Origin: Micropruina sp.
GTDB taxonomy: Bacteria; Actinomycetota; Actinomycetes; Propionibacteriales; Propionibacteriaceae
Reading direction: 5' to 3'
Assembly: GCA_016711205.1 (NCBI GenBank)
Contig: JADJTM010000002.1
Coordinates: forward strand, 496,001-560,000
DNA: 64,000 bases
Each line of letters opens with the position of its first letter. Position 1 is the stretch's first letter. The translations under genes were made by a program, and so were the position numbers. This document shows positions 48,828-57,131 of the stretch, in pieces. Under the pieces are notes generated by a model. It searched no databases. It was not told the origin of the DNA and worked only from the letters and a program-made list of their open reading frames with translations.

Positions 48828-51128
48828 GTGACCCAGACCGCTGAGCGTGGCCCGGCTGACCCCGGCCCGACCCGGCTGGCGGTGGTGGGTGCGGCTGCCG
48901 GCATGGGCCGCTGGCTGTCGGATCACCTGTTCGCCGAACTGCCCTGGCAGCAGGTGGTGCTGGTCGACACCGCACCGTCCGAGACACTGTTGGCCGGGGC
49001 GGCGGCCGGTTACGGCAGTACGCCGGTGCGCACCGGCACCCTGCGCGAGGTGGCGGCCGAACTCGGCGAGCCCGGGTTCGTGCTCTGCGTCGCCGTACCC
49101 GACAGTGCGGCCCCCGGCGTCCTGGCCGAACTGGACGCCCTGGTGCCCCCCGACGCCCCGATCATTCTGGTCAGCGTCAGCTTCACCTGGGCGATGGACG
49201 TGCTGGCCTCGGTGCCCGGACGCACCGCCGTCGCGCTGCACCCGCTGATGGACACCGCCGCCCGATCGCTCGACGGGCAGAGCGTCTGCGCCACCGAGGT
49301 GCGCGGCGCGGCGACCGGCTGGCTGGCCGGCGCCATCACCGGACGGGGCGGCATCTACACCGTGCTGTCACCCGAGCGGCACGACCGCATCATGACCGAC
49401 GTGCTCGCGCTCACCCACCAGGCGCTGCTCGGCTTCGTCACCGCCGTCACCGACACCGAACTCGATCTGACCGACGAGCTGTGGGCCACCCGCACCCCGC
49501 TGTTCGAGGCGCTGCTGGGCCTGGCGGTCAGCGTGCTCGAAGAGAATCAGGAACTCACCCTCGCCCACGTGCAGGCCAGCCTGCGCGGCGGCGAGGCCTC
49601 CGCGCGCCTTGCGCGGGCCGCTGCGTCGGTGGCCGAGGCGGTGGATTCGCGCGAGGCCTTCTCGGCTCGCATCGGCGCCACTCGCGACCGCTTCACCGGC
49701 GCACTGTTCGACACCGTGCGGACGACCGCGGCCGCCACCCTGAGCGCCGGCCAGTCCAAGCGGGCGGTGCTGGCCCGGGCACGCCGGCTGGGCGGACTGG
49801 TCGGGCTGCACCCCAGCGGACGCCCCGACAAGCTGCGCGTCGGCCGGCTGGTCGAGCTGACCCCCGTCCATCTGGTGCTGGAGGAGCTGCTGATCGGGCC
49901 GAAGGGGTCGGCGGCGCTGCTGCTCGGCGCCGGCGTCCGCAATGCGGCCCGGCTGGGCCGGCGCGGCAACGTGGTGCGCACCCGGTTCGGCATCGGACAC
50001 GTCGAGGTGCTGGCCGACGCCGAACTCGAGGTCGCCCTGGACGAGTGGCTGGCCCACGTGCGCCGCGACGTCCGTTTTCTGGTGCCCGAGTCGGTGGCCG
50101 GCGAGGGCATCGCGTCCGTGGTGCGCGAGCAGCGCGGTATTGGTTCGGCGCAGCTGGTCTCCGAAGCGGTCCGGACGGGGCAGCGGGCCGTGGTGATCCG
50201 CACCGGAATTCGGGCCGACCTCGACCTGGACGAAACCATCGAACGCCTGCGCCGCGCCGTCGAGGTCGCCTACGCCTGGCCGCACGGCGTGGCCCGTCCG
50301 GTGCGAGGCGCAGCCCCGGAACTGCGCTACCTGGGGCCGCCCGGCAGCTTCTCAGAAAGCGCCGCCCGGCAGTTCGCGGTCGGGTTGACCGGGGCCGGGG
50401 AGCATTCGGTGCAGATCGAGCCGACGGGTTCGTTCGACGACGTGCTCGACTTCGTCGGCGCCGGCGGCCTCGGCGTGCTGCCGATCACCAGCTCGGCATC
50501 GGGCCTGGTCAGCCGGGCCACCCGGGCGCTGCTGGGCTGCTCCGCGAATCTGGTGGCCGGTGGCGTGGTCGACGTGGCGGTGCGGTTCGACGCCTATGCC
50601 GCCGGGCCGGTGGTGCTGGCCGAACTGCGTGGGGCGCCGGTGTTCAGCCACCCGCAGGCGCTGGCCCAGTGTGCGAACTTCGTCACCCGCTGGGGGCTGG
50701 ACCCGCAGCCGTGTGCGTCCACCACCGACGCCCTGCATCGGCTGCAGCAGGTGGACGGCCCGGCGATCGCGATCGCGTCCTCGGGCGCCGAGGCCGACCA
50801 CGGCTTCGTCCACGTGGTGGAGCGCGAGATCGACGACCTTTCGGGTTCGATCACCCGCTTTCTGATCGTCGGCCAGCCGGACGCCTTCGCCGAGCACCGG
50901 GACGGCTCCGACCCCACCCTTCGCCGCATCGTGCTGGCGCCGTCGGTCGCCTCGATCGCTCATCTGATCGGACGCGGCGCGGGCTTCGACGAGCTGCTCA
51001 CCGACGCCGAGGGGCAGTGCCTGTGGGTGAGCAGCCAGGCGGTCGTCGAGCTGCCGGACGGGGTTCGCGACCTGGGCGTGGTGCCGTGGTCCCCCCGGAC
51101 GCCGGTGGTGCGCCCGACTCCCGGCTGA
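48828..51128 (+). CDS. TyrA-like/PheA-like fusion protein (putative prephenate dehydrogenase-dehydratase)
   Basis: 766 residues. Residues about 15-290 resemble prephenate dehydrogenase: a Rossmann start RLAVVGAAAGMGRWL and ALHPLMDTAARSLDGQ, matching the HPMFGP catalytic-His region of TyrA. Residues about 500-690 resemble prephenate dehydratase: RYLGPPGSFSESAARQFA, GGLGVLPITSSASGLV (in place of PIENS), VFSHPQALAQC, CASTTDAL and ITRFLIVG with the key Thr-Arg-Phe. The 200 residues between, and the last 80 (where an ACT domain is expected), are unassigned. The degenerate PIENS motif leaves dehydratase activity uncertain. GTG 48828 has a leaderless promoter. Confidence 0.8.
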   Translation: MTQTAERGPADPGPTRLAVVGAAAGMGRWLSDHLFAELPWQQVVLVDTAPSETLLAGAAAGYGSTPVRTGTLREVAAELGEPGFVLCVAVPDSAAPGVLAELDALVPPDAPIILVSVSFTWAMDVLASVPGRTAVALHPLMDTAARSLDGQSVCATEVRGAATGWLAGAITGRGGIYTVLSPERHDRIMTDVLALTHQALLGFVTAVTDTELDLTDELWATRTPLFEALLGLAVSVLEENQELTLAHVQASLRGGEASARLARAAASVAEAVDSREAFSARIGATRDRFTGALFDTVRTTAAATLSAGQSKRAVLARARRLGGLVGLHPSGRPDKLRVGRLVELTPVHLVLEELLIGPKGSAALLLGAGVRNAARLGRRGNVVRTRFGIGHVEVLADAELEVALDEWLAHVRRDVRFLVPESVAGEGIASVVREQRGIGSAQLVSEAVRTGQRAVVIRTGIRADLDLDETIERLRRAVEVAYAWPHGVARPVRGAAPELRYLGPPGSFSESAARQFAVGLTGAGEHSVQIEPTGSFDDVLDFVGAGGLGVLPITSSASGLVSRATRALLGCSANLVAGGVVDVAVRFDAYAAGPVVLAELRGAPVFSHPQALAQCANFVTRWGLDPQPCASTTDALHRLQQVDGPAIAIASSGAEADHGFVHVVEREIDDLSGSITRFLIVGQPDAFAEHRDGSDPTLRRIVLAPSVASIAHLIGRGAGFDELLTDAEGQCLWVSSQAVVELPDGVRDLGVVPWSPRTPVVRPTPG

Positions 51129-51130
51129 CC

Positions 51131-51194
51131 CCGTCATCCCGGCGAACGCCGGGATCTCGTCCGCTCAATCACCGCTGGTCAAGCTTGTCGAGAC
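51131..51194. repeat. CATCCCGGC palindrome next to a GTCGAGCTTGTCGAGACC-type element
   Basis: CATCCCGGCGAACGCCGGGAT (from about 51135) is followed by GGTCAAGCTTGTCGAGACC (about 51177-51194). Both families are thus found together between two convergent genes. Confidence 0.85.
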
Positions 51195-51197
51195 CGC

Positions 51198-52754
51198 TCA
51201 GCCCGGCACCATCACCGTGAGCGCCTGCGGCACCACCTTCGCGCGCAGTCGCCGGCACTCGCCGGACGCGTCACCGTCCAGCTGGTATTCGACCGGCTCG
51301 CGACACTCGATCAACACCGTGCGGCCCTGCCCGCGGTCGATCTCGGACGCCTCGGGCACCGGCAGGATCACGCTGGTGGTGATTCGCACCCAGTCGGCCA
51401 CGTTGGTCGGCGAGGCGACGAACAGGTCGAGCAGTCCGTCGTCGAAGCGGGCATCGGGCAGCAACTGCACGTTGCCCTGCAGGTTGCCGACGTTGCCGAC
51501 GATCACCAGCCCGGCGTGCCGCTCGAACGCCTCGGCCTCGTCGAGCCGCACGGTCACGTCGAACATCGGCAGGTTGGCGGCGTCCGGGGCGGCCACCACG
51601 TAGGCGGCGGGACCGATCACCTTCTTCAGGCCGTCGTCCGTGCCGCTCATGATGCGGGCGTCCAGGCCCAGGCCGGCCATCACCGCGATGTGTTCGGGGG
51701 TCTCGGTGTCATCGATCAGCACCTCGACCAGGTCGATACGCTTCCGCACACCGTGAAAGACCACCTCGAGCGCCTGTGACTCATCCAGGGGAACGCCCAG
51801 GTTGCGGGCCAGCAGGTTTCCGGTGCCGGACGGCAGCACTCCCAGCGGAACATCGGTGCCCGACAGCTCCGAACACACCACCCGCACAGTGCCGTCGCCA
51901 CCCGCCACCAGCACCAGATCGACCTTGGCTTCGATGGCCGCCCGGGCCATGCCGCGTCCGGGGTCGTCGGCGCTGGTCTCGAGGAACATCGGCACCCAGC
52001 CGTTCTGCCGGCAGTCGAACTCGACGTGCCTGCGGAACGCCGCCCAGTCGGGGATCTTGGTCGGGTTCACCACGATCGCGCACCGCTTCGCACGGCGTCC
52101 CTGCAGCGCCGCTGCCCGGGTCGGACGCTCCGGCTGCATGTGCACCCGCGCGATGCTCAGGCACAGGCTGGCCGCGAAGCCACCCCACAGCAGCCCGCCC
52201 ACCAGATCGCTCAGCCAGTGGGCATGCAGCAGCCAGCGATCCACACCGACCACCACGATCAGCCCGATGCCGAGCCAGCGCCACAGTTCGATCACGCGTC
52301 GCGGCTGCCGGGTCGTGGTGGTGGTGGCGATCACCAGCAGTGCGGCGAGCGTGACCGCCACCAGATGCCCGGACGGGTACGCGTAGCCCTGGTTGGTGAT
52401 CAGCTCGGGCAGCGAACCCGGCGGACGCTCGCGCCGGAACACCCCGCGCATCAGCTCCTGCCCACCCCAGCCCAGCACGATCGAACCGAGCACGGCGAGG
52501 GTGAGGTTGCGCAGCCGGCGCCGGAACGCCCAGATCGCGATACCGGCCAGCGCGCTGTAGACGACGAACGGATGAAAGACCACCGCGACGGCCGCGGCGA
52601 CCTGCACCGCCGGGCTCTGCCAGCGCGGGGGCGGTGCCTGCAGGGCGTCCAGACCCCGAAGCGCGCCGGCGAACGTAAGCCAGGTCCACAGCGCGAAACC
52701 GACCCCGAACCCGATGGCCGCGATCGGTGCGATGCCCAGCCGGCGTGTGCGCAT
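51198..52754 (-). CDS. PAP2 phosphatase-diacylglycerol kinase fusion membrane protein
   Basis: 518 residues. N-terminal half: membrane helices with the type-2 phosphatidic-acid phosphatase motifs FRRERPPG, YPSGH and DRWLLHAHWLSD (R-x5-H-x3-D). C-terminal half: a lipid/diacylglycerol kinase domain beginning CAIVVNPTKIPDW, with GGDGTVRVVCSEL and LPSGTGNLLARNLG. A single protein could both phosphorylate and dephosphorylate a lipid at the membrane, as proposed for similar actinobacterial fusions. ATG 52754 lies 5 nt after CACAAT. Divergent from serS. Confidence 0.92.
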   Translation of the reverse strand: MRTRRLGIAPIAAIGFGVGFALWTWLTFAGALRGLDALQAPPPRWQSPAVQVAAAVAVVFHPFVVYSALAGIAIWAFRRRLRNLTLAVLGSIVLGWGGQELMRGVFRRERPPGSLPELITNQGYAYPSGHLVAVTLAALLVIATTTTTRQPRRVIELWRWLGIGLIVVVGVDRWLLHAHWLSDLVGGLLWGGFAASLCLSIARVHMQPERPTRAAALQGRRAKRCAIVVNPTKIPDWAAFRRHVEFDCRQNGWVPMFLETSADDPGRGMARAAIEAKVDLVLVAGGDGTVRVVCSELSGTDVPLGVLPSGTGNLLARNLGVPLDESQALEVVFHGVRKRIDLVEVLIDDTETPEHIAVMAGLGLDARIMSGTDDGLKKVIGPAAYVVAAPDAANLPMFDVTVRLDEAEAFERHAGLVIVGNVGNLQGNVQLLPDARFDDGLLDLFVASPTNVADWVRITTSVILPVPEASEIDRGQGRTVLIECREPVEYQLDGDASGECRRLRAKVVPQALTVMVPG

Positions 52755-52820
52755 GCGTCATTGTGGCACCCCGCCAGCCAACCGCTCCGGCGGCGGCTCG
52801 GGACGCGCGGGCGCGCCCGA

Positions 52821-52826
52821 TAGGCT
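52821..52826 (+). promoter_or_regulatory. TAGGCT -10 element of serS
   Basis: TAGGCT is followed by 6 nt and GTG 52833. A leaderless start leaves no room for a T-box or other leader control. Confidence 0.55.
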
Positions 52827-52832
52827 GGCTCG

Positions 52833-54107
52833 GTGATCGACCCGAAGTTGCTGCGCACCCAGCCCGATGCCCTGCGAGCCGCGCAGGAGGCGCGCGGCGA
52901 GTCCGTCCAACTGGTCGACGAACTGATCGCTGCGGACGAGTCGCGGCGCTCGTCCATCGCCGCGTTCGAGGCGCTGCGGGCCGAGCAGAAGACGATCGGA
53001 CGCGAGGTGGCGCGAGCCAAGGGCGACGAGAAGGTGGCCCTGATCACCCGCACCAAAACACTCTCGGCGCAGGTCAAGGCCGCAGAGAGCGCCGTCAACC
53101 AGGCCGCCGAGCGCTTCGACGAACTGATGCTCGCCTTGCCCAATCCGGTGTTCGCCGACGTGCCCCGCGGCGGCGAGGACGACTTCGTGGTCGTCTCGAC
53201 CCACGGCACACCGCGCGACTTCGCGGCCGAGGGGTTCGCCCCGCGCGACCACCTCGAGCTGGGCGAACTGCTGGGCGCGATCGACATGGCCCGCGGCACC
53301 AAGGTGTCGGGCTCGCGCTTCTACTTTCTCACCGGACAAGGGGCGTTGCTCGAACTGGCGCTGGTCAATCTGGCCATGGCCAAGGCCGTCGAGTGGGGCT
53401 TCACGCCGATCCTGCCGCCGGCGCTGGTCAAGCCGTCGGCGATGGAGGGCACCGGCTTTCTGGGCCAGGCCGCGCAGGACGTCTACCACTTGCCCGCCGA
53501 CGACCTGTACCTGGTCGGCACGTCCGAGGTGGCGTTGGCCGCCTTTCACAGCGACGAGATTCTCGAGCCGACCGCCCTGCCACTGAAGTACGCCGGCTTC
53601 TCGCCGTGCTATCGCCGCGAGGCGGGCAGCTACGGCAAGGACACCAAGGGCATCTTTCGGGTGCACTGGTTCGACAAGGTCGAGATGTTCGTCTACTGCC
53701 ACCCCGACGAGGCGGACGCACTGCACCGCACGCTGCTCGACTTCGAGAAGGACTTCATCACCTCGCTCGAACTGCCCTTCCAGGTGCTCGAGGTGGCCTC
53801 GGGCGATCTGGGGCTGAGCGCCGCCCGCAAGTTCGACTGCTACGGCTGGATTCCCACCCAGGGCCGCTACCGCGAGATCACGTCCACCTCGAACTGCACC
53901 ACGTTCCAGGCCAGGCGGCTGAACATCCGCATGCGTACCGAGCAGGGCACCGAGTCGGTGGCCACGCTCAACGGCACGCTGTGCGCGATGACCCGCATGA
54001 TCATCCTGCTGCTCGAGAACCACCAGCAGCCGGACGGGTCAGTGCGCATTCCCGCAGCGCTGCGGCCGTACCTGGCGGGCCGGGAGTTCCTCACCCCGGT
54101 GAACTGA
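52833..54107 (+). CDS. serS: Seryl-tRNA synthetase
   Basis: 424 residues, class II. An N-terminal long coiled-coil arm (about 25-105) binds the tRNA-Ser variable arm. Motif 2 is GFSPCYRREAGSYGKDTKGIFRVHWFDKVEMF and motif 3 TLNGTLCAMTRMIILLLENHQ, with STSNCTTFQARRLNIR near the serine site. The usual RVHQF is RVHWF here. The start MIDPKLLRTQPDALR fixes GTG 52833. The HAD gene begins 7 bp after the stop. Confidence 0.97.
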   Translation: MIDPKLLRTQPDALRAAQEARGESVQLVDELIAADESRRSSIAAFEALRAEQKTIGREVARAKGDEKVALITRTKTLSAQVKAAESAVNQAAERFDELMLALPNPVFADVPRGGEDDFVVVSTHGTPRDFAAEGFAPRDHLELGELLGAIDMARGTKVSGSRFYFLTGQGALLELALVNLAMAKAVEWGFTPILPPALVKPSAMEGTGFLGQAAQDVYHLPADDLYLVGTSEVALAAFHSDEILEPTALPLKYAGFSPCYRREAGSYGKDTKGIFRVHWFDKVEMFVYCHPDEADALHRTLLDFEKDFITSLELPFQVLEVASGDLGLSAARKFDCYGWIPTQGRYREITSTSNCTTFQARRLNIRMRTEQGTESVATLNGTLCAMTRMIILLLENHQQPDGSVRIPAALRPYLAGREFLTPVN

Positions 54108-54114
54108 GCGGCCG

Positions 54115-54897
54115 ATGACCTGGCGACCGAAGCTGGTGGCGCTCGACATCGACGGCACCCTGATCGGCCATGACGGACGGCTGCCGCCCGCCGTCCACCG
54201 GGCCGTCCGGGCCGTCGTCGACGCCGGTGTGCCCGTGGTGCTCAGCACCGGACGTGGCTGGGCCGGCACCAAGCCGCTGGCGCACGCCCTGGGGTTGCCG
54301 CCGGGCCAGCACGTGTCGTCCAACGGCGCGGTGCGGGTCAGCTACCCGCCGCTGGAGGTACTCGAGCGGGTGACCTTCGACCCGGCGGCCGTGGTCGAAC
54401 GGGTGCTGGTCGAGCACCCCGAGGCGATGCTGGCCGTCGAGGTGATTGGGCAGGGGTTCAAGGTCAACCGGGTCTTCCCCGAGGGTGAGCTGACCGGCGA
54501 ACTGATCGAAGTGGACCTGGGCGAACTGGTCGCCGAGCCGGTCACCCGCGTCGTGGTCCGCGACCCCAACGCGTCCGAGCAGGACTTCATCCGGCTCGCG
54601 CACCGGCTGGGCATGGAGGGCGTCACCTACTTCATCGGCTACACCGCCTGGCTCGACATCGCGCCCGACGGTGTGGACAAGTCCTACGGCCTGTCGTCGG
54701 TGTGTCGCGACCTGGGCATCGACCGCGCGGACGTGCTGGCCCTGGGCGATGGCCGCAACGACATCGAGATGCTCACCTGGGCCGGACGGGGCGTCGCCCT
54801 CGGTGAGGCGCCCGAAGAGGTGAAGCGGGCCGCGGACGCGGTGGCGGAGCGGTTCGCCGACGGCGGTACAGCGAAGGAGCTGCGGCGCTGGTTCTGA
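54115..54897 (+). CDS. Cof-type HAD-IIB phosphatase
   Basis: 260 residues. Motif I ALDIDGTLIGHDG gives the nucleophile Asp11 and Asp13; motif II STGRGWAG; motif III/IV DKSYGLSSVC with LALGDGRNDIEMLTWAGRGVALGEAPEEVKRAAD. The C2B cap places it among Cof-type sugar-phosphate or cofactor-precursor phosphatases. Probably co-transcribed with serS. Substrate unknown. Confidence 0.92.
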   Translation: MTWRPKLVALDIDGTLIGHDGRLPPAVHRAVRAVVDAGVPVVLSTGRGWAGTKPLAHALGLPPGQHVSSNGAVRVSYPPLEVLERVTFDPAAVVERVLVEHPEAMLAVEVIGQGFKVNRVFPEGELTGELIEVDLGELVAEPVTRVVVRDPNASEQDFIRLAHRLGMEGVTYFIGYTAWLDIAPDGVDKSYGLSSVCRDLGIDRADVLALGDGRNDIEMLTWAGRGVALGEAPEEVKRAADAVAERFADGGTAKELRRWF

Positions 54898-54901
54898 CGC
54901 C

Positions 54902-55220
54902 GGTCGAGCTTGTCGAGACCCCCTTCGTGTCGATCCGCCGAGCCCCCGGGGATCCCGGGGCAGGCCCGGGATGACGAACGCCCGCTGGTCCCGACATCCC
55001 GGCGGATGGCGGGATCTCGTGCGGCGCGCTGGGGTCATGCCCAGGCGTGCGTCCCGCGGAGGTGAGATCCCGGCGTGCGCCGGGATGACGGAGTGCCGGC
55101 TCGGAACGAAGATCCCGGCATGCGCCGCGATGACGGGCTGTGGGCTGGAACCGTCCCCCGCCGCACCCCCCCTTCATCCCGCCGCACCCCCTCGTCATCC
55201 CGGCGGACGCCGGGATCTCT
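54902..55220. repeat. Mosaic of three intergenic repeat families
   Basis: The 364-bp gap has no gene. It holds GGTCGAGCTTGTCGAGACC (54902-54920), several CATCCCGGC/GCCGGGATG palindromes, GGAACCGTCCCC (55148-55159) and CCGCACCCCCTCGTCATCCC (near 55182). From 55013 a block beginning GATCTCGTGCGGCGCGCTGG runs for about 54 bp; it is nearly identical to three copies at 62.0-62.6 kb. Confidence 0.9.
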
Positions 55221-55261
55221 GCGCTCGACCGACGGATGGGTGTCGACGAGCTCGGGCGGCG

Positions 55262-56047
55262 TCAGAAGCTGCCCTGCAGCGGGGCCGATTCCTCCAGCTT
55301 GATTCGCGCCCGGGTCAGCGCCGTGATCACCTCGGCCTCCCGCTTGGCGCTGTACCGATCGAGCGGCATCGAACAGCTGATCGCGTCCGTCACCGGCGAG
55401 GTGTAGCCCAGTGCCATGCCCACGCAATGGGTGCCGCGGGTGTTCTCTTCGTCGTCGATCGAGTAGCCGCGCTCGCGGGTCAGCGCCAGGTCGGCGGCCA
55501 GGGCGTCCGGATCGGTGATCGTACGGTCGGTGAGCGCCTCCAGCGGGCCGGACAACTCATCGCCGCGCGCGGCCAGCACGGCCTTGCCCAGGCTGGTCGA
55601 GTGCGCCGGCAACCAGCGACCCACGCGCGAGATGCGGCGGGCGCTCTGCCCGGATTCCTGGGTGATCAGGTACACCATGCGGTCGCCGTCGAGGCGGGCC
55701 AGGTGAATCGTCTCGCCGAGGTCGTCGCGCAGGTCGGCGAGCACCGGACGGGCGGCGCGCACATACGGATCGGCCTCCAGGAACGCCGCGCCCACCAGCA
55801 ACGCCCGTAGTCCGAGCGTGTACAGGGTGCCCGTCGGGTCGGTACGCACCCAGCCGGACGCCGTCAGCGTGCGCAGCAACGCATGCACGCTGGAGCGCGG
55901 AGCGCGCAGATCGTCGGCCAGCTCGCGCAACCTCGCGGGCAGCCCGTTGCGCTCGGCGAGGGTTTCGAGCAATTGGACGGTGCGCAGCGCCGACTTCACC
56001 GACGGGGAGCGGTCATCGCCGGGCGCCTCGCTGCGCTGAATGGCCAT
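55262..56047 (-). CDS. IclR-family regulator of the glucarate operon
   Basis: 261 residues. N-terminal winged HTH (VKSALRTVQLLETLAERNGLPARLRELADDLRAPRSSVHALLRTLTASGWV) and IclR effector domain (HLARLDGDRMVYLITQESGQSARRISRVGRWLPAHSTSLGKAVLAA, ...GTHCVGMALGYTSPVTDAISCSMPLDR). Divergent position 172 bp from the sugar-acid operon predicts control of that operon, with glucarate or an intermediate as effector. ATG 56047 lies 6 nt after TACTGT, a leaderless start. Confidence 0.92.
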   Translation of the reverse strand: MAIQRSEAPGDDRSPSVKSALRTVQLLETLAERNGLPARLRELADDLRAPRSSVHALLRTLTASGWVRTDPTGTLYTLGLRALLVGAAFLEADPYVRAARPVLADLRDDLGETIHLARLDGDRMVYLITQESGQSARRISRVGRWLPAHSTSLGKAVLAARGDELSGPLEALTDRTITDPDALAADLALTRERGYSIDDEENTRGTHCVGMALGYTSPVTDAISCSMPLDRYSAKREAEVITALTRARIKLEESAPLQGSF

Positions 56048-56053
56048 GTCGTC

Positions 56054-56059
56054 ACAGTA
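56054..56059 (-). promoter_or_regulatory. TACTGT -10 element of the iclR-type gene
   Basis: On the minus strand TACTGT is followed by 6 nt and the ATG at 56047, with no ribosome site. Confidence 0.5.
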
Positions 56060-56118
56060 CAGCCACGTGCGCTATGTGCATATAGACAGAAAAGATTCAG
56101 ATACATGTACGCAGTCTG

Positions 56119-56152
56119 TTGACATGAACGTCAGATGGGCGCATGATGTTCA
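56119..56152 (+). promoter_or_regulatory. Operon promoter with overlapping inverted-repeat operator
   Basis: TTGACA (56119-56124), 17-bp spacer and CATGAT (56142-56147) form the promoter. TGAACGTCA (56125-56133) and TGATGTTCA (56144-56152) make a 9-bp inverted repeat with one mismatch that overlaps the spacer and the -10. Binding by the divergent IclR-type protein would repress transcription; this is inference. Confidence 0.6.
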
Positions 56153-56219
56153 CGTATCTGGACGGTGATTCGGATATGCGAACTGGACCGGCACCCAGTG
56201 CCGTGGAGGAGGAACGAAG

Positions 56220-57098
56220 ATGTTCACACCACAAGGCATCATCCCGGCGCTCGTCACCCCGCTGACGCGGGAGGGCGAACTGATGGAGGACGGCCTGCGC
56301 AACCTGCTCGACTACGTGATCGCCGGCGGAGTGCACGGGGTCTTCGTACTGGGCAGCTCCGGTGAGATCTACGGCCTGGACGACGCCCAGAAGCGCCGGG
56401 TGCTCGAGGTCACCACCGAGCACGTCAACGGCCGGGTCGCGGTCTACGCCGGCGCCAGCGAGATCACCACCCGCGACTGCGTGAAGACCGCGAAGCTCGC
56501 GGCCGAGGTCGGCGGCGTCGACGCGCTGTCGGTGCTCACCCCCTACTTCATGACCCCCACCCAGGCCGAGCTGGTCGAGCACTACCGCACCATCGCCGCG
56601 GCCACCGACCTGCCGCTGGTGCTCTACAACAACCCGGGCCGCACCAAGGTGCCGATCACCGTGGCCAGCGCCGTCCAACTGGCAATGGTCGACACCATCG
56701 TGGGCATCAAGGATTCCAGCGGTGACTTCACCCTGAGCACCGACTACATCCGCGAGACCCCGGACGACTTCGCCGTGCTGCTCGGTCGCGACACTCTGAT
56801 CTACGCGGGCCTGTGCCACGGGGCGTCCGGCGCCATCGCGTCCACCGGCAACATCGTGCCGAAGCTGATCGTGGGCATCTACGACGCGTTCCAGGCCGGC
56901 GACACCGCCGAGGCGCTACGGCTGCAGAGCGAACTCACCCCGCTGCGCAACCTCGTCGACGTCGCCACGTTCCCGGTGGTGCTGAAAGAGGGCCTGCGGG
57001 CCGCCGGAATCGACGCCGGCTACTGCCTGGCCCCCGCCCGCGATCTCGACGAGCGCTACCGCGCCGAACTCGCCACCGTCGTGGCCAACCTCATCTGA
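56220..57098 (+). CDS. DapA/N-acetylneuraminate-lyase-family aldolase, predicted 5-keto-4-deoxyglucarate aldolase
   Basis: 292 residues, (beta/alpha)8 class I aldolase family. The Schiff-base Lys164 is in VGIKDSSGDF, the catalytic Tyr136 in LVLYNNPGRT, and the carboxylate loop GSSGE at 45-49 replaces the usual GTTGE. In a glucarate operon this family is often 5-dehydro-4-deoxyglucarate dehydratase, but here garR and garK follow. That pathway needs pyruvate plus tartronate semialdehyde, so aldolase activity (the role of unrelated GarL in E. coli) is predicted. GGAGGAGGAACG precedes the ATG. First gene of the operon. Confidence 0.8.
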   Translation: MFTPQGIIPALVTPLTREGELMEDGLRNLLDYVIAGGVHGVFVLGSSGEIYGLDDAQKRRVLEVTTEHVNGRVAVYAGASEITTRDCVKTAKLAAEVGGVDALSVLTPYFMTPTQAELVEHYRTIAAATDLPLVLYNNPGRTKVPITVASAVQLAMVDTIVGIKDSSGDFTLSTDYIRETPDDFAVLLGRDTLIYAGLCHGASGAIASTGNIVPKLIVGIYDAFQAGDTAEALRLQSELTPLRNLVDVATFPVVLKEGLRAAGIDAGYCLAPARDLDERYRAELATVVANLI

Positions 57099-57131
57099 CC
57101 CCCAACCCAAGCTGCACTGAAGGAGCTTGTC

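Noticed and set aside
54898..55261. A small gene or RNA in the gap before the IclR-type gene
   Set aside because: All structure seen is accounted for by known repeat families; no start with a ribosome site or leaderless hexamer leads to a motif-bearing protein.
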